A stretch of DNA of 64,000 bases, taken from the NCBI RefSeq assembly GCF_901709675.1, contig NC_051100.1:10760786-10824785 (forward strand), read 5' to 3'. Below the pieces are notes generated by a model. That model was given only the letters and a program-made list of their open reading frames with translations. It had not been told where the DNA came from and searched no databases. Positions 36,113 through 49,645 of this stretch are shown here, piece after piece. The translations under genes and the position numbers were made by a program. The DNA is from Syngnathus acus. Its lineage: Eukaryota > Chordata > Actinopteri > Syngnathiformes > Syngnathidae. Positions within the stretch are counted from its first letter, which is position 1. The number at the start of each line of letters is the position of its first letter.

Positions 36113-39100
36113 GAAATTTACAGCCGAATAATTTTTACCAAATATTGAACAAGGTAAAAAACTGAATGCTATCAATATGCACGCTTATTAACTCATAATA
36201 TATATATAGGTGTTATTTCTAAGGTGTGTTAAAATGTGGTAGTCCTTGGCATTATTCAGTACCCCAGAAAGAACTCTGAGGTTCCAAAAAGTTAGTGACC
36301 CCTGATCTGACCTACTTTCTGTGTCAGTCTACAGACACTTTTTCAGTCAACAAAATCAATTTCCCATGATTTATGTCTGGGAATGTCCTGGAACCTGCCC
36401 TTGCTTGATTTATGATATTACAGGAAAGGAAGACAATGCCCCCTGCATTGCTGCATTACTTCAAGAACGATTAATACCCCAAAGTCTTGGTTACCTCCTC
36501 GAGTAGTATCAAGTAGCAAGAAAGGACACTAAACACCAAATCCATTTTGTGAATGCTGGAAAAATCCCTCCCATGTGCGTCTTTGAAGCCGCTGGGATTC
36601 CTGTAGGTCGGGCGAGTGTGATTGTAAGATGTTTGATTGATAGAGGCTCTGTGAAATCTGACTCTTTGTTTTCATCTCCCTTTGGTGACCTGCCCTGTCA
36701 TGTTTTCCCTGTTTTGAGAAGCAGGCAGTCTATCTAAACATCAGGTTAACACCAGCGGACAACACACTGCTCAGTCACTCTATGAGAGGTCAAAGGTGAC
36801 ATGCCAGGGTCACTGGAGAATCCAGGTGGATGGAACATCAGGGATCTGTGGAGGTGCCTTCAAACAAAAACAAAACAAGCATTGACAGTTTTCAAAACAA
36901 TATGAATGTGTTGACTGTGACTTGAGAGTGATTTAAGGAATGTCCTCGCATTTTTATTTACCCTGTATATATTAAATATTTTTACAAATTTGAGCAATTT
37001 TACAAATCACAACAATCAGTCAGTCCCAACATGTCTGTTATTTTTACAAAATAGTGAACAGTTTCAAGAAAATGATTTGCTGCCTTTGATGATGCAACAT
37101 TAATGGCTCGACAAATGTGTTTTTTATTTCATTGTTTTCCAGATGTGAGGATTCAGCAATATTAAACACGGCTCTCCTTCTAACACATTCCACAAAAAAC
37201 TACAACCAAGACTGCAATATTAATATGTGCAAGTGGCCATCAGTGTTCAAAATAAATATAATGCAGAAGTCTGATGTTATGAAAAGATTTGAAATCAATG
37301 ATCACTGCCCTTCACTTCCACAGCTTATCATCACTGTCAAGGTTTAATGATTTGTGGATTGCTAAGGCACAATTTATCTAAGAAAAAAATTCATATTAAA
37401 TGTTGTTGAGACTTTTTGGCGCGCGAGAATGACTCTGTTTGAACAACGCTGATAGAACTGAGCTATTGGTTTGAATCAAACAAAAAGCTGAGTCACCCAT
37501 AATTCAACACACTCCTTAACAAGCTCAGCGTCCAAGAACTGGGTGTAGCACAGTTTGCTTGAGGTTACATACTTTTGAGGCACGTTCTTATGTTTTCTTT
37601 GCCAAACCGGTCCAGGCAAAATAAAAAGTAATGACAGGGAAGGTTTGGGACTTTGCCCTGGGTTTTAAAGACACAAAGGGGGAAGTTGAGTAAGAGTAGG
37701 AGTTTGCTTAACAGGTGGCGGGCGGTGCAATGGGCGAGGGGGTGAGAAGGTTGATGGCGTACTTGAAAGATCTGTTGTTGAAGGAGACAGCATGTGAGGT
37801 GTCAAAGCAAACAGAGCTAAGCAGGGGGGCCACAGGTGTGCAGTCTGCTCCCCTGCCTATGAACAGGCTGCAGCACAGACAGCCTTAAGCAGCCGGCGTG
37901 CATACCATACAGCCGCTTGCCCTGCAGGACTCTGGCCTCCTCCAGCCACCTGGAGCGCTGACAAGTCATTGAAAACTTTTTTTTTTAGTTTAACATGCTA
38001 CAAATTGCTCATGTTACAACACGTGGAGAGAAAACACATGGGGTCATTTTCCATTAATGTCTGCGGATTTTTAGGTCAGGATCATTTCAGCCCAGACAAA
38101 AAGAAATTTCCTCCTGTGTATAAGTCATCAGATTGATTTTTCATTTTATGGAAGCGTGAGACATGCGGCTAAGCTAAACTGTCATATGGATGAGGGCATA
38201 GAGTTCATGGGTCAATAATTTTTTCGTGAGCATTTTTTTGTTTTTTGTTATGACTTACATTCTATATTCATTCTGATGATCTGATGACACCCTCCTGTAA
38301 ATGATGCTTCAAAAAAGCGACAATCAATCGCTCAACCCCCTCCCCTCCACCCCCACCAAGACATCCAAATTGCCCTAAGGAGTAATTTCGAACAGATTTA
38401 TTTACGATAGTTCTCCTGTTACTGTTTCCGTGTAAAAACGCACAGCTAAGCATAATTGCTCAAAATAATACCACAGTCATTTGAGAATGTTTCTTTTGCT
38501 AACTTTGATTGTAAAAGGGGAGAAATGTTTAATTATTTTCTGAGTCTGTCTAAAGTCTTAATAATCTGATTCATAAAATAGTCATGTCTGGTCTTATTGT
38601 GTATTACTTCAAATATTTTTTATTTCTAAAATCATTTGAAATCTGTATGATGGCTAACTGGGATCCTGTGATGATTTTTTTGCTCTCAAAGTTGAAGCCA
38701 CTCTGTGTCCCCCTCAAGTCTCCTCCCCTGAGGATAAATTGTGGTTGGGCCCCGACATCCCACATAATTTACTAAATCAGCATTGGCTGAAGAGACCCGT
38801 GTACTGCAGAGAAAGCCCCTCTGTGCGATAACCTCAGTCCCCGAGGGAATATGGTGCACCACAGCACGAGGCTGTGGTGCCTTCGCAGATATTTAAAAGT
38901 ACGTTATTAGCATATATATTCAACAAATAAAATTGATATTGGATGGAATGTTTATCTAATCAGTGAAGCATGTAATGACTTTTTTGGGGGTGAGACAAAT
39001 TAATTCCGCTCTGCTGACTACATATAATACGGCTTTTTGTCATACTGAAAATGTTGGGCCTGCTTTAAATGATCCAATTTTTTTTTTTTTTCCTCCTTTG

Positions 39101-41284
39101 TGGCCAGGCAAAACGTGTGGATTATATTTATCAGCTTGAAATTAGGCCTTGCTCATTTGAGGATACCCTGTCATTTTCTTTCACCTTGTGAAGGAAGACC
39201 TTCTTTCAGCAAAATACTTTCTCAAAAAAAGTAGAGTCAGATTGTGGAACACAATGCACATACGCACACACATGCACACGCTTTATACACAAACATGCAG
39301 TACTCCACTTTCGCTTGTAATTGAATCCGTATAATCACTGTTTGCTTTCCTATTTGGTTGCCCTTCAGATGTACTAAGTGTGACCTTGGGCAGTTTGCTT
39401 CCCACCAAGGATAGAAAAAGACAGGCAGATAGTCAGCCCATTCATACTGTATGTACTGTGCAGCTTAACTTCATAGCAATATGTTTTATTTTCTGTTAAC
39501 TGGTCTTTATCATTAAAATATTTTTTAAAAAGCCTAATAAAAACCAAACATACTTGTGTCTCTAAATACTTTATATATATTTAAGATAATTTTTCAAATC
39601 CACAGAGTGTTGTAGAGGTTCAGTCACGCTAATGGTGCTAATTTCTATTTCTCCTGCTCTCATTATTTTATAACACAAAAATCTGCCATTTGAAAAGGGG
39701 TGTGTAGACTTTTTATGTGATCGTACTGACACACATACAGTTATTTTATTTTGTTTTGATTGGAAAAATATGAAAGATGACCTTTTATGTAATGAATCGC
39801 GCAAGGTTACACACTTTAAATGAATACCGGACTGGAAAGAGCACAAAAGTAAAGATATTTTCTTCATTTTTCTTTTCCTAATTTGGTGTTTGCTATTATT
39901 TCCAGTAAGTAAAAAATGGCAACAGCACAGCTCCGCAGCATGCATCAGTTTTTACACTGCGCAATTCCCTGGTGAGAATGTGTTTAGTTACGCCAAATGT
40001 GATGCAAGCTCCCGTTGAAAATAAACATGCAGTTGAGTAACACGTTTCCTTGGAATAATAATTGTGTAAAACAGAGTCACTTGTCTGAGTCTGAACATGT
40101 CGATTGAGTCCCAAAATGTATTCATATTCTTGCAAAACACAAAGATGCCTATTTGAAATCAACGGCGAGATTTAGGCAGGTGTTTACTTTGGAGTTTAGA
40201 TTTACCCAACAAGGCAATCCACCGATCGAGAGTTTGTCTGCTAGAACACAGACACTCTAGCCACATTTACGAGTCACATGCAAGGCTTGGTGCGTATTTA
40301 CGAGAGATGTATTAGAAAAAGAAAAGACTTGAGGTGAGGGAGTTTTCATGTCTGAAAGTGGACTGCGCTGGTCCCTGTAAAAAAGCTGAATGGGCCGCTT
40401 CACAGCAGAGTGAGAGTTTTATGCAATGACGGACGATGAGTCAAGACAAACCTTGTCCTGAACCCGAGACAGAATGTTTCATTTGCAGTCATCCACATGG
40501 ACACCCCGGCCTGTGCCTCGTCTGCTAAGACCCAAGAAGGATTTCAAACAATGTAGATTATACTGCGCTGCAATTCCCCCCCATCTCCCCCCTTTCCCAC
40601 CACCATACAGAAAGTCTACAGACAGAAAGGCATGACGAACTTGCACTCACTGTTTTACCTTCCCACAGTCAATACCTCTTTGTTATCTCACTGGAGCTGT
40701 CCCTATTTTTCATCTTTAAGCATTTCCATCGAATAATTCGGCATGACAACATATTTACCAACATTATTAAAACCAATATTTGCTGCGAAAGCAAACCGTT
40801 TTCACACACAAACTTGTGAGTGTATTTTCTTAAAACCCTGGACCATAGACTTGCTCAGCCAGTGAAACAATATTTTTACTGCTGCAAATCCAATAAATGT
40901 AATGTTGTCATTATGGTCAATAAAATCAAATGTAATGGCCACAGTTGGCAATACAGTTGAATTGTAGCCAGGCTAGGGATGAACGCTGCACATGGAAAAT
41001 TCATCTTTTAACACACTATTATGTCCAACGTTTGAGCTTACAATAACAGTTTAAAAACCATTTGGATGATGAACAGGCTTCTAAAAGGTAGAATAACATA
41101 TATGTCATCGCTTTGGTGACCCAGTATCACCAATTCTAGTGGTCCAGAATATTAGTGGACTGGCCAGGATAAACCAATTAATATGTTCTCAAACCCTCCC
41201 GAAAACAAATCTTATTTGGAGATGAACAGGGAAGAAAAATCACAAAATTTGAGCAAAACAAATGAGATTTCTCCATTCATCCAT

Positions 41285-41410
41285 TTATAATACTTATCCT
41301 CAATATACATAGGTGTGCTGAAGTCTTGCGTAAAAGGCAGGGTACACCCTGGAATTGGTTGCCAGCCACTTTACGTGACACCCACATTCACACCTAAGAA
41401 CAAAGAGTCA
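41285..41410 (+). repeat. Degenerate fish SINE/LINE tail fragment
   Basis: This contains ccatttataatacttatcc, ggcagggtacaccctggaat and tggttgccagcc, all recognisable parts of a dispersed teleost repeat. A hAT element inserted just after it. Confidence 0.5.
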
Positions 41411-41425
41411 CTAATGAGCCTAACG

Positions 41426-41751
41426 CACAACTGTCAAACTCAAGGCCCGGGGGCCAGATAAGGCCCGCCACATCATTTTATGTGGCCCGCGAAGACAAAT
41501 TGTACATCAAATTCATGTGTCATGACTAGAATTGCAAATTGTCTTCACTTTTAATAATATATTTGTAATATTTTTGACCAGTTTTTACTCATCTGATTTG
41601 AAAACGAGTTATTTGTCAGTTTGTTTTGTAGCTTATACTGTATATAATATGTTGTGCTCATACATTTATTTGGGTTGACAGTCATAATGGCCCTCCGATA
41701 GAAACTATGACTACAATGCGGCCCGCGAAAAAAAATACTTTGACACCCCTG
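41426..41751 (+). mobile_element. hAT-like MITE with intact target duplication (family B, copy 4)
   Basis: A 326 bp element bounded by cacaactgtcaaactcaagg and the inverted tttgacacccctg. It is flanked by a perfect 8-bp duplication gcctaacg (41418-41425 and 41752-41759). This defines the exact ends and superfamily for all five copies. Confidence 0.93.
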
Positions 41752-42361
41752 GCCTAACGTGAATGATTTTAGAAAGGGAAAGAAAACTGCAGCACCCAGA
41801 AGTTTGCTTTGCTGTAGTTTCTTAACTACACATGCCTTGACAGTATCAACTGTTTTTACGAACTTCAGTTCACAAGAGTGAGTTCACTTCTATGAATCTC
41901 TCACCGATCAGGCATTGAGTCTAATTAGGTCTCTTCTTATCAAGACAAATCCTGCAGTGTTTGGTGTTGGGCAGTGTTGAGAGTGTTCCTCAGTGGTCAT
42001 GTTCATGCAACGGTCATCAATCACTAACAGTGGGGAGTGAGAGGCGCCCAGCTGGCAGGGGGAGTTGATGGCTTGATGCAACTTGCCTCGGACTGCCAAG
42101 AAAAACTAGTGAAAAGGCGCAAGAAGGAAATCAAGTCTAGCTGTACTCGTAGAGTTGTGGTGTTGAGTATTGATTGTGTAACATGATGTAGTATTGAGGT
42201 ACCTGGCCCTTGCACAAGAACGTATAAATAAAATAATAAATATCTGTTTCAAACTGCAACACCGATACCATTAGCTAGCCCTTGTATGTCATATTAAAAG
42301 GATTTAAGAGTTTTTTTCTGCAGAAGGTCTAATCAAGCCAAACTATTTGCTTGTTTTTTGA

Positions 42362-42910
42362 CTATTTTAGCCACACCCACATCAGAGGGCAGCTTTCCCT
42401 AGCCCATGACTCCACGGTTTTGACTGGATTCAACTCGTATGTGTGCCAGGTGTACCGTAGATAAGGAAGTCTGTACAAAGAGAAAGGTAATCGATCTAAT
42501 TGTGTTCCAAAGAGGCCTAATAGTATAACAGTGTCAAAGGCAGAACTGGGATCGAGTAATAACAGTATTGATGAGTTGTTGGAGACCCGAGCTAGTAAAA
42601 GATCATAAGTCACTTTTGCAAGGGCCGTCTCAGTTGAGTAATCAGCCCTGAATCTAGACTGAAAAAGTTCAAAAACATTGCCGACAGCAATGCAATCATA
42701 AAGTTGTTACGCTACAACTTTTTCACAAATTTTCGAGATAAATGGGAGATTTGACAACAGCCTATAATTACTCTGCGTCGAAGTTGGGTCTTTTAAGTAA
42801 GGGTTGAATAACAGCGGTCTTTCAAGCTGTAGGTACAGCGCCAGAGGAGAGTGATAAGTTTATATCTAAGATAAAAGGTGCTATCTCGGAAACAGTTCTT
42901 TCATTAGTTT
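42362..42910 (-). pseudogene. Decayed LINE reverse transcriptase fragment
   Basis: On the minus strand this translates to an RT domain of the CR1/L2/Rex type, broken by stops and frameshifts. Recognisable pieces in order are AVIQPLLKRPNFD, NYRLLSNLPFISKI, a STETALAKV block and the catalytic-region motif LLLDPSSAFDTV (family form LLDLSAAFDTVDH). A weak FSLYRLPYL follows. There is a stop near the start of the PLLK block and a frame change around 42770. The endonuclease, the YxDD box and the 3' end are absent or unrecognisable, so it cannot be functional. The nearest LINE class is inferred from motif memory only. Confidence 0.8.
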
Positions 42911-43405
42911 CCCGGAGAGAGGGTCGGCAAGCACGTTGTCTGTTTTGCCACACTAAGGAGTTGTATAAGGATTTCAATGTCACTCATATCTCAAGGCACA
43001 ATTGTAAATATGAATTTTGTCACATCTTTGCCACCATAAAATCTTAAATTCTCACGGGAAGACTTCTGACATAAATTTCAAGTATGTCTGAGGCATTTTT
43101 TTCCCCCATTGTTCCAGAAGAACATTTGTGAAGACAAAAGTAACCAATGTTGGACAAGGGTCACAAACTCTGATCTACTAGTTTTTTCCAAAACATGTTG
43201 AATGGGGTTGGTTGTTACAAGCCTGGATTAAATACTTAATCAATTATGTGGTGTATATTTTAGCATGCAATCAATAATTGAATGATGTAATGATGTTACA
43301 GCGACACAGGCCTCGGAGCGTGTATAACAAGTTGGTGCCTTAATTGGAGTGAAGCCAGTCCTACACAGTCAACAACTCCTCTCTTAGCAACTCGGCAAAC
43401 ATTCA

Positions 43406-43421
43406 ACACACACACACACAT
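43406..43421. repeat. Short CA microsatellite
   Basis: A short acacacac run with no associated gene. Confidence 0.7.
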
Positions 43422-44072
43422 AGCGAGAGCTTAAACCACACGGCAGTTTATTCATTAATTTGAATGTGTAAATTATGCTGGACATATTTGCAGTATTTAC
43501 AGCCAGCACAAGAAAAGTGAAGAGAAATGAATGTCTCACTTTACTCACAAGCTCCATCGGTCTAAGCTTGATGAGTTGGAAATTTGTCATTGTTTATTAT
43601 TACAGGTAGATTCTCAAGATAGCGTGACCATTCGTAATCCTGAAATCATATAAACAATGTATTATTTCTTCTGATAGAGATGAGCAGCCATGATGGCATC
43701 ATGGCATGATGACATTACTGACTCATCCTGCCGGCTAGTATGGGTGAGAGGAGTCTGTGTGCGATCCTCTCCTCAAAATACAACAGGGAAGTCAGTTTGT
43801 TTCACTATAACCCACATCGATGAGTTTAGACACAGATTAGCAGATATATACCACGGCCTCTCGCTCCTCACGTCCCCGGAACATAAAATGGCGGGAACTA
43901 ATCAGTATATGCCGGCATCTGGGATCTGACGTGAGCTGGACCTCACAGGAGGAACCAACTCAACAAAACAAATAGTGGGAAAATCTTATCGGTTGTTCTC
44001 GTATAGCTGTGCCGCGACCTAGGCAGGTGTTTTAAAAAATATCATTTTGATGATAATAATGCAATGAATTTA

Positions 44073-44371
44073 CCGTATTTTCCGCACTATAAGGCGCACC
44101 GGATTATAAGGCGCACCTTCAATGAATGGCCCATTTTAAAACTTTGTCCATATATAAGGCGCACCGGATTATAAGGCGCACCTTCAATGAATGGCCCATT
44201 TTAAAACTTTGTCTATATATAAGATATATACATTTGGCCCGCGGGCCGGACTTTGGACACGCCTGCTGTAGTGGCTCACTATTGGTCCATATATAAGGCG
44301 CACCTGATTATAAGGCGGCTTTTGAGAAAGTTGGAGGTTTTTAGGTGCACCTTATAGTGCGGAAAATACGG
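44073..44371. mobile_element. TA-flanked MITE (family A, copy 5)
   Basis: A 299 bp element with ends ccgtattttccgcactataa and ..tgcggaaaatacgg, flanked by TA at 44071-44072 and 44372-44373. It carries the same GC-rich insert as copies 1 and 3, in the orientation of copy 1. Near its left end are two tandem copies of a roughly 70 bp unit (ggcgcaccggattataaggc...). Confidence 0.9.
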
Positions 44372-47300
44372 TATTGATTTCTACAATGATTCAGACAGTT
44401 CAATGCATGTTCTTATATTTATATATGGTATAACACAAAATCTGTCTTGATCAAATCCAAAATCATAATCACAATATTGACAGTTTGATCATCAAGAGCA
44501 GGTTTAGCTTACTTGAAAAAACAAAATGCAATGTGTTTTCATCAATGGACTAAGTCCGCCTGAGCATACAGGGGATTCCATGCAGTATAGCTAGGTGACA
44601 GAGTTTCTGTTGTTGGCTGTCCACACAGACTTGCTCTGTGCCGTCCTGCTGAGCGTCAGGCTCCCTGCGTCAGACCTGGCCTTGGAGAGAAGGACTATAT
44701 TATGGCACCTTGGCCCTTTGCTCCTTCGCTGAAGTTCGCAACTTTTTCACTGAGAGAAAATGTCAGGGATCAAGTTTTCTATTTAGGCCCCCGAAATGTT
44801 CCTATCTTATCACACGTCTGTGCTTATGGCTCCAGAAGCCGGGCAGCTCACCACCCATTCGGGTCCAAGACATACACCCATCAGCCACAGCATCCAAAAA
44901 ATTATTTACCCTCCAAACACGGATATGCATAAATAATTCAAGAATCAGAAACTGAATCCAAAAGCCGATATGCTGTATGTTTTCAAATACTTGTGCTGAT
45001 ACTTGATACTCAAAGGATTTCCATAAGTGCTTTAAAGACGACAAGTGGAGAGATGTATAACCAATAAAGGCAGCAGACCTCTCTCTGCCCCCGCACATGA
45101 CATCAACCAGCATCACTTGCGGATCTCACTGTCAAACTGGAATGGCCTTGATTTTTTTTTCCACCTCAACGACCATAAACATCATGCAAACTCAACCCAT
45201 GGAGCAGAAAACGGCTGAAATTTTCTCACCGCCTCCCCTTACTATACTGACATTTAATAAATGGCGCCAAGCTTGACCTTCAGCTCCTTCTATATAAGGT
45301 GTCTTGCTCAAAGGAGAAGATCACTCAGAATAAGACCTCAGCAGAGAGTTTACAGTTCTCATTCTTCAAATATCTGGGGAGTGATGTTGAGAAATTTGCA
45401 AACATTTGCTCAATATTATCTTGTGACAAACATTCCTAATCCACACACTTGGTCTCTGATAGGAGGGAAACATAATTGAGATAATTGCTCCTCCTCACGG
45501 AGAGATACATTTCATTTGTTTTCAGTTAGTGCACTGAATTTGGTTTGAAAATTGTCCAAAAATGTTAACTATCTGTGAGTTCACCTCAGACATAAATCGC
45601 ATGAGAAACAAATGATTTGGTCTCCAGTGTATATTTTTCAGTCGTCGTTCGCATCTGTAATACAAACTGAGTTTTGTTTGGGCAAAATTAAGCATTAATC
45701 TGGCAATAGTTGCTTCTCATGTTTATTGAAACAAGTACACAACAGTCTTGTGTGGTCCTAAAGGAGCACACAAATGATATCCTCAGTACCAAACACTCTC
45801 TACCTGGAAGCGAGGTTCTTCATGGGGTGAGCACATGGTGGACATTGAATAAGACAAGTGGGCTTTTCTCCTCTGTGGGGAGCATCAGATTTGTAAAAGG
45901 GGGTGATGGGTGGGGTTTCGTGTGTGTGTTGGGGAGACTTTCAGCCTTAAAGGCCAGCTGTGTTGGTGCTGTCAGCCTCATTGCCTCCAGTCCATCTCCT
46001 CTGGGCCACATGAGCTCTCATGGAGGACTTCAGACGGATTAGCACACCAGAGGACAGCTTGAACTGTTCAGGTGCAAGTGTTAAGGGGTCACTTTGAGGT
46101 TTTCCATGTGGTCTCCCCCCCCCCACTTGAATGAACATTTAAATACACTTTAATGAATGGTTTTAGTTCCTCTTATATGCAGCCGAGGAGAGAGCAGTAA
46201 GCTGTTTTTGTTCAGCTACTGGTGAAAAATGGCACATATGCTGACAGCTTCTGTTTTTAAAGAGGCAAAACATGGGGGAATGTGGCAGTTGTATGTTTCT
46301 ATCTATGATGGATGGCTCTTATGTGCAGATAGTCACCACCGTGTTGATGTTGAAAACTCATAGGACAGTTCTATAAATGGGGGCAAAAAAAAAAACAGAC
46401 AGATAAACGTCTACAATTAAAAGTGAGCAAGAAGCAGCTTAGATTACAAATTGCAATATTTTTAACCATCACTGACAAAGTGAAACAATAGAACAGGAAG
46501 ATTGTGGTGAAACAACATGCTAATCAGTTGTGCACAGATATTTTCATGGCAGGAATTGTAGTTTATGAGCCGTTTTAGTCGAGTGAGCTAACTGCTGAAA
46601 ATTGCATGCCACAAGCAGACATGAAAACATTATCCGTTCCTCAAAACAGAAGTCCTTTGTGCAAAACATGTCTTTGGGCCGTCCCATTGAACCACAGTTG
46701 TGTTTCCTAACTGCAGACTCAAATATAGTTGCACAATGAATTGTATCTTCAGCCAAAAGAAGAAATATAGTATGTGCATGCTGAGACTTTTTGCCTGAGC
46801 ATATTGTTTAAAAGTAGCTCCTTCAGAGCTATAATAACAAACTCCATGTTATGGAATAGCCCGCTGCTCAATATGACACTGCATGCCTGCAAAGTTAAAG
46901 ATACAGCTATGATATTGTGTGGTCTATAAAGATGAATGGATAAAGTGGCTCTCGAGTATTTGACCAGTGAAACTGGGTTTTGTCTTTATTTGGAAAGACT
47001 GCAAAGCAGTGAAGGATTTTTTGAAAATCATACCGACTCCAATGTGTTCCTCATATTTAGAAAAAAAAAATACATGAAAAATAATGAGCCACTTGAGACC
47101 AAGAGTCCATTGCAATGACTTGGACATTTTTATACCCATGCCTGAAATATAGTGTGTAAAGTAGGTAAATGAGGTCGTGTGTTTTTCTCCATCTCATGCC
47201 CATATAGACATGAATTCATAAACACACTATAAAAATTATCTCTGTGTTTTATATAAACACTGTTGGTGAAGCAAACATACGATATAAAAAATAATAATAA

Positions 47301-47915
47301 TTCCGGAAATGAACATTACATTCATTTTGATTGTGTTGCGTGCACTTCTTGACAACCTAATTTGGGGCTTTCACAAAAATAATATACCGTATATGTGTGT
47401 GTATTTTCCACAAGGGCTGTCTTGCTTGTCACACAAGAGCCTTGGAACATTTACTGTTTTTGCTTCTCATCGGGAACTTGGCTGAACGCTGCACACACTC
47501 TAAAGTAGTAAAGCAATGCTAAATCAATGTTAATGTAGACCGATGTCTTTATGATTTACAGGGCTACACTGCATGGAAGCCAGTCTCGCTCACTTGCTGA
47601 ATAAACAGAAGTTTGCTCAGCTCAAATAAAATTTGATGAGGAGATAATTTTGTGAGCATACAGCATAAAGGTCTCTCTCATGTGTATGGGTTTTTTTTTT
47701 TGGTACTCTAAAAGCGAGTCAACGTAAGCCAGCAGCATGCGAGTTGATGAAATATACTGCTGATCAAGTTCACATCTTTCCCAATTGATCTACAATTTTT
47801 TGATGTGGAGTCAGTGAGCGCTTGATTAACAGCATTATTTCAAATTGAGTCATATTTAAATAATATAGCATTGTGGTTTTAGTTTATAGCGGTGTGAAAT
47901 TTCCTTACGTCATAC

Positions 47916-48331
47916 CAGAGATGGGACCAAGTCACACATGTGCAAGTCTCAAGTGAGTCTCAAGTCTTAACCTTCAAGTCTCAAGTAAGTCCCAAGTCAT
48001 TTTTGTCTAGAGAGGGCACGACTGATTGATTGACAGGATAGCAATCCAATCATGACAACGCCATTCTCAGCCTGCCCTCCTACCGTGTTATCGATATTAC
48101 TTTTTTAAATGTATTATTAATTTTATATTCAAACTGAAAACATAAACTAAATAACACTGAAGTCATTCAAGTCATCGTGTCCCAAATCAAGTCAAGTCCC
48201 GAGTCTTTAACTTCCAAGTCCAAGTCGAGTCTCAAGTTTTTTTATTTTTGTCAAGTCAGGTCACAAGTCATCAAAACAGCGACTCGAGTCGACTCGAGTC
48301 CAAGTCACAGTGACTCGAGTCCCCATCTCTG
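47916..48331 (-). mobile_element. hAT-like element, short deletion derivative (family C, copy 2)
   Basis: A 416 bp element starts cagagatgggaccaagtcac and ends gagtccccatctctg. It is flanked by a perfect 8-bp duplication cgtcatac (47908-47915 and 48332-48339). It is inverted relative to the 1053 bp copy and lacks most of that copy's right-hand interior, although the left interior is shared (for example ctgattgattgacag). This makes it an internal-deletion derivative. Confidence 0.92.
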
Positions 48332-49499
48332 CGTCATACTGGGAACTGTTTAAAGAAAAAATTGTCTCTCTCATGTAGCAAAACAAGGGGGGAAAAAATA
48401 TTGGAAACCGCTTTTTATGAGATACAAAGGAGTTCTACACCACATATATAGTAAAATTAATACTTGTCAGCCAATTTGAAAAGACTGAAATTTAAACCGA
48501 TGTAAAGAATTTAAGCATAATGTCAACCGACATGAGCTGTTGTGTTGAAATTAGCCTATTTTATGACCACTGGGGTGGAATCATTAAGTATCTCTATTTA
48601 ACCCAGAAAAGTAAGCCAAGTACAAAGAAAAGACACAACTTCAACTTTTTTAGAATGAACAACTTCTAATCAAAGATGAAACCCACATATTTAAACAGCT
48701 AATCTCAGATTTCATCAAGAGCTAGATCTTGGAGTTGCTCCACAGACAGAGAATAGAAAACTGACATGCTGGATTGTGATGTGACTGTGAACGTAAGAAT
48801 CCAAGTCACTTAGACAGTGACAGAATGGGAGCAGAACAAAGGCTATGTGAAAAAGGCTTCTCTAAATTTTCTCATATGGAAAAATAGTCTCAGATGTAAG
48901 TTTGGAATTGCTCAAAAACAAAGAGACAAAATCTAACCTGTTAAGCATCTGTTGGTTAATGTGTGTGATTTTTCCATAGGTTATAACAGAAGTGTATAAC
49001 AAATTTTTAACCTGGTTGTCAGAGGTGAGAAGTCAACGATCCTTAGATTGCACAAAATCCTGCCAATCAGACAAACCACATGGGAATTCCGTACATTACA
49101 CATACTGTGTTTAAAACTCACATGATTTACAGTATTATAGGAAATCTTCTTCCTTTTTGGTATCAGTCGCTTACAATGCTATCAGATTGAGCTTACTTTG
49201 AAGTCATACGCTGTGATGCCTAAATATGAAAAGATTGTTTATCATTTGCCAAGAATAGAAAAGAGATTCACTGCACGATTCCGCCACACTGGCCTTTTCC
49301 CACATGTGACAACACCCCATGTTTATCAAGATGATTTCTACACTGTGCATCCTTTTGTGTGTGTGGCAGTGTCTTCCATTGTTTCCGTTGCTATCTATCT
49401 ACACAATACCTGTTCCTTTATAGGGCCAGGAAACATATTTGGTAACTTACGACAAAATCACGCAACTCACTATGAGCAAGTAGAACCTTGTGATTTCAG

Positions 49500-49645
49500 C
49501 AGAGAAAGGTATGATGTCAGTCAGGAGATATGGGTTCGAATCTTTGATGGAAAATCTCTGCATGGGGTTTGTGTATTCTCATCATGCTTACGTGGATCTT
49601 TTCTGGGAATTCCAGTTTCCTCCCACATTTCAAAAACTAACTGAA
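49500..49645 (+). repeat. SINE-like fragment
   Basis: A B-box-like gggttcgaatc at about 49532 is followed by the conserved gcatggggtttgtgtattct and ggaattccagtttcctccca parts of the fish SINE family seen at 14381. The open frame running through it (49198-49644) is therefore not taken as a gene. Confidence 0.6.

Noticed and set aside
44073-44371. CRISPR-like or satellite array in the ggcgcacc repeats
   Set aside because: The repeats are few and irregular, bounded by inverted ends with TA duplications, and recur as whole elements elsewhere, so they belong to a MITE in an animal genome.
49198-49644. 148-codon open frame in the smoc2-dact2 gap
   Set aside because: Its second half runs through a SINE-like repeat; the first half has no domain or splice evidence.
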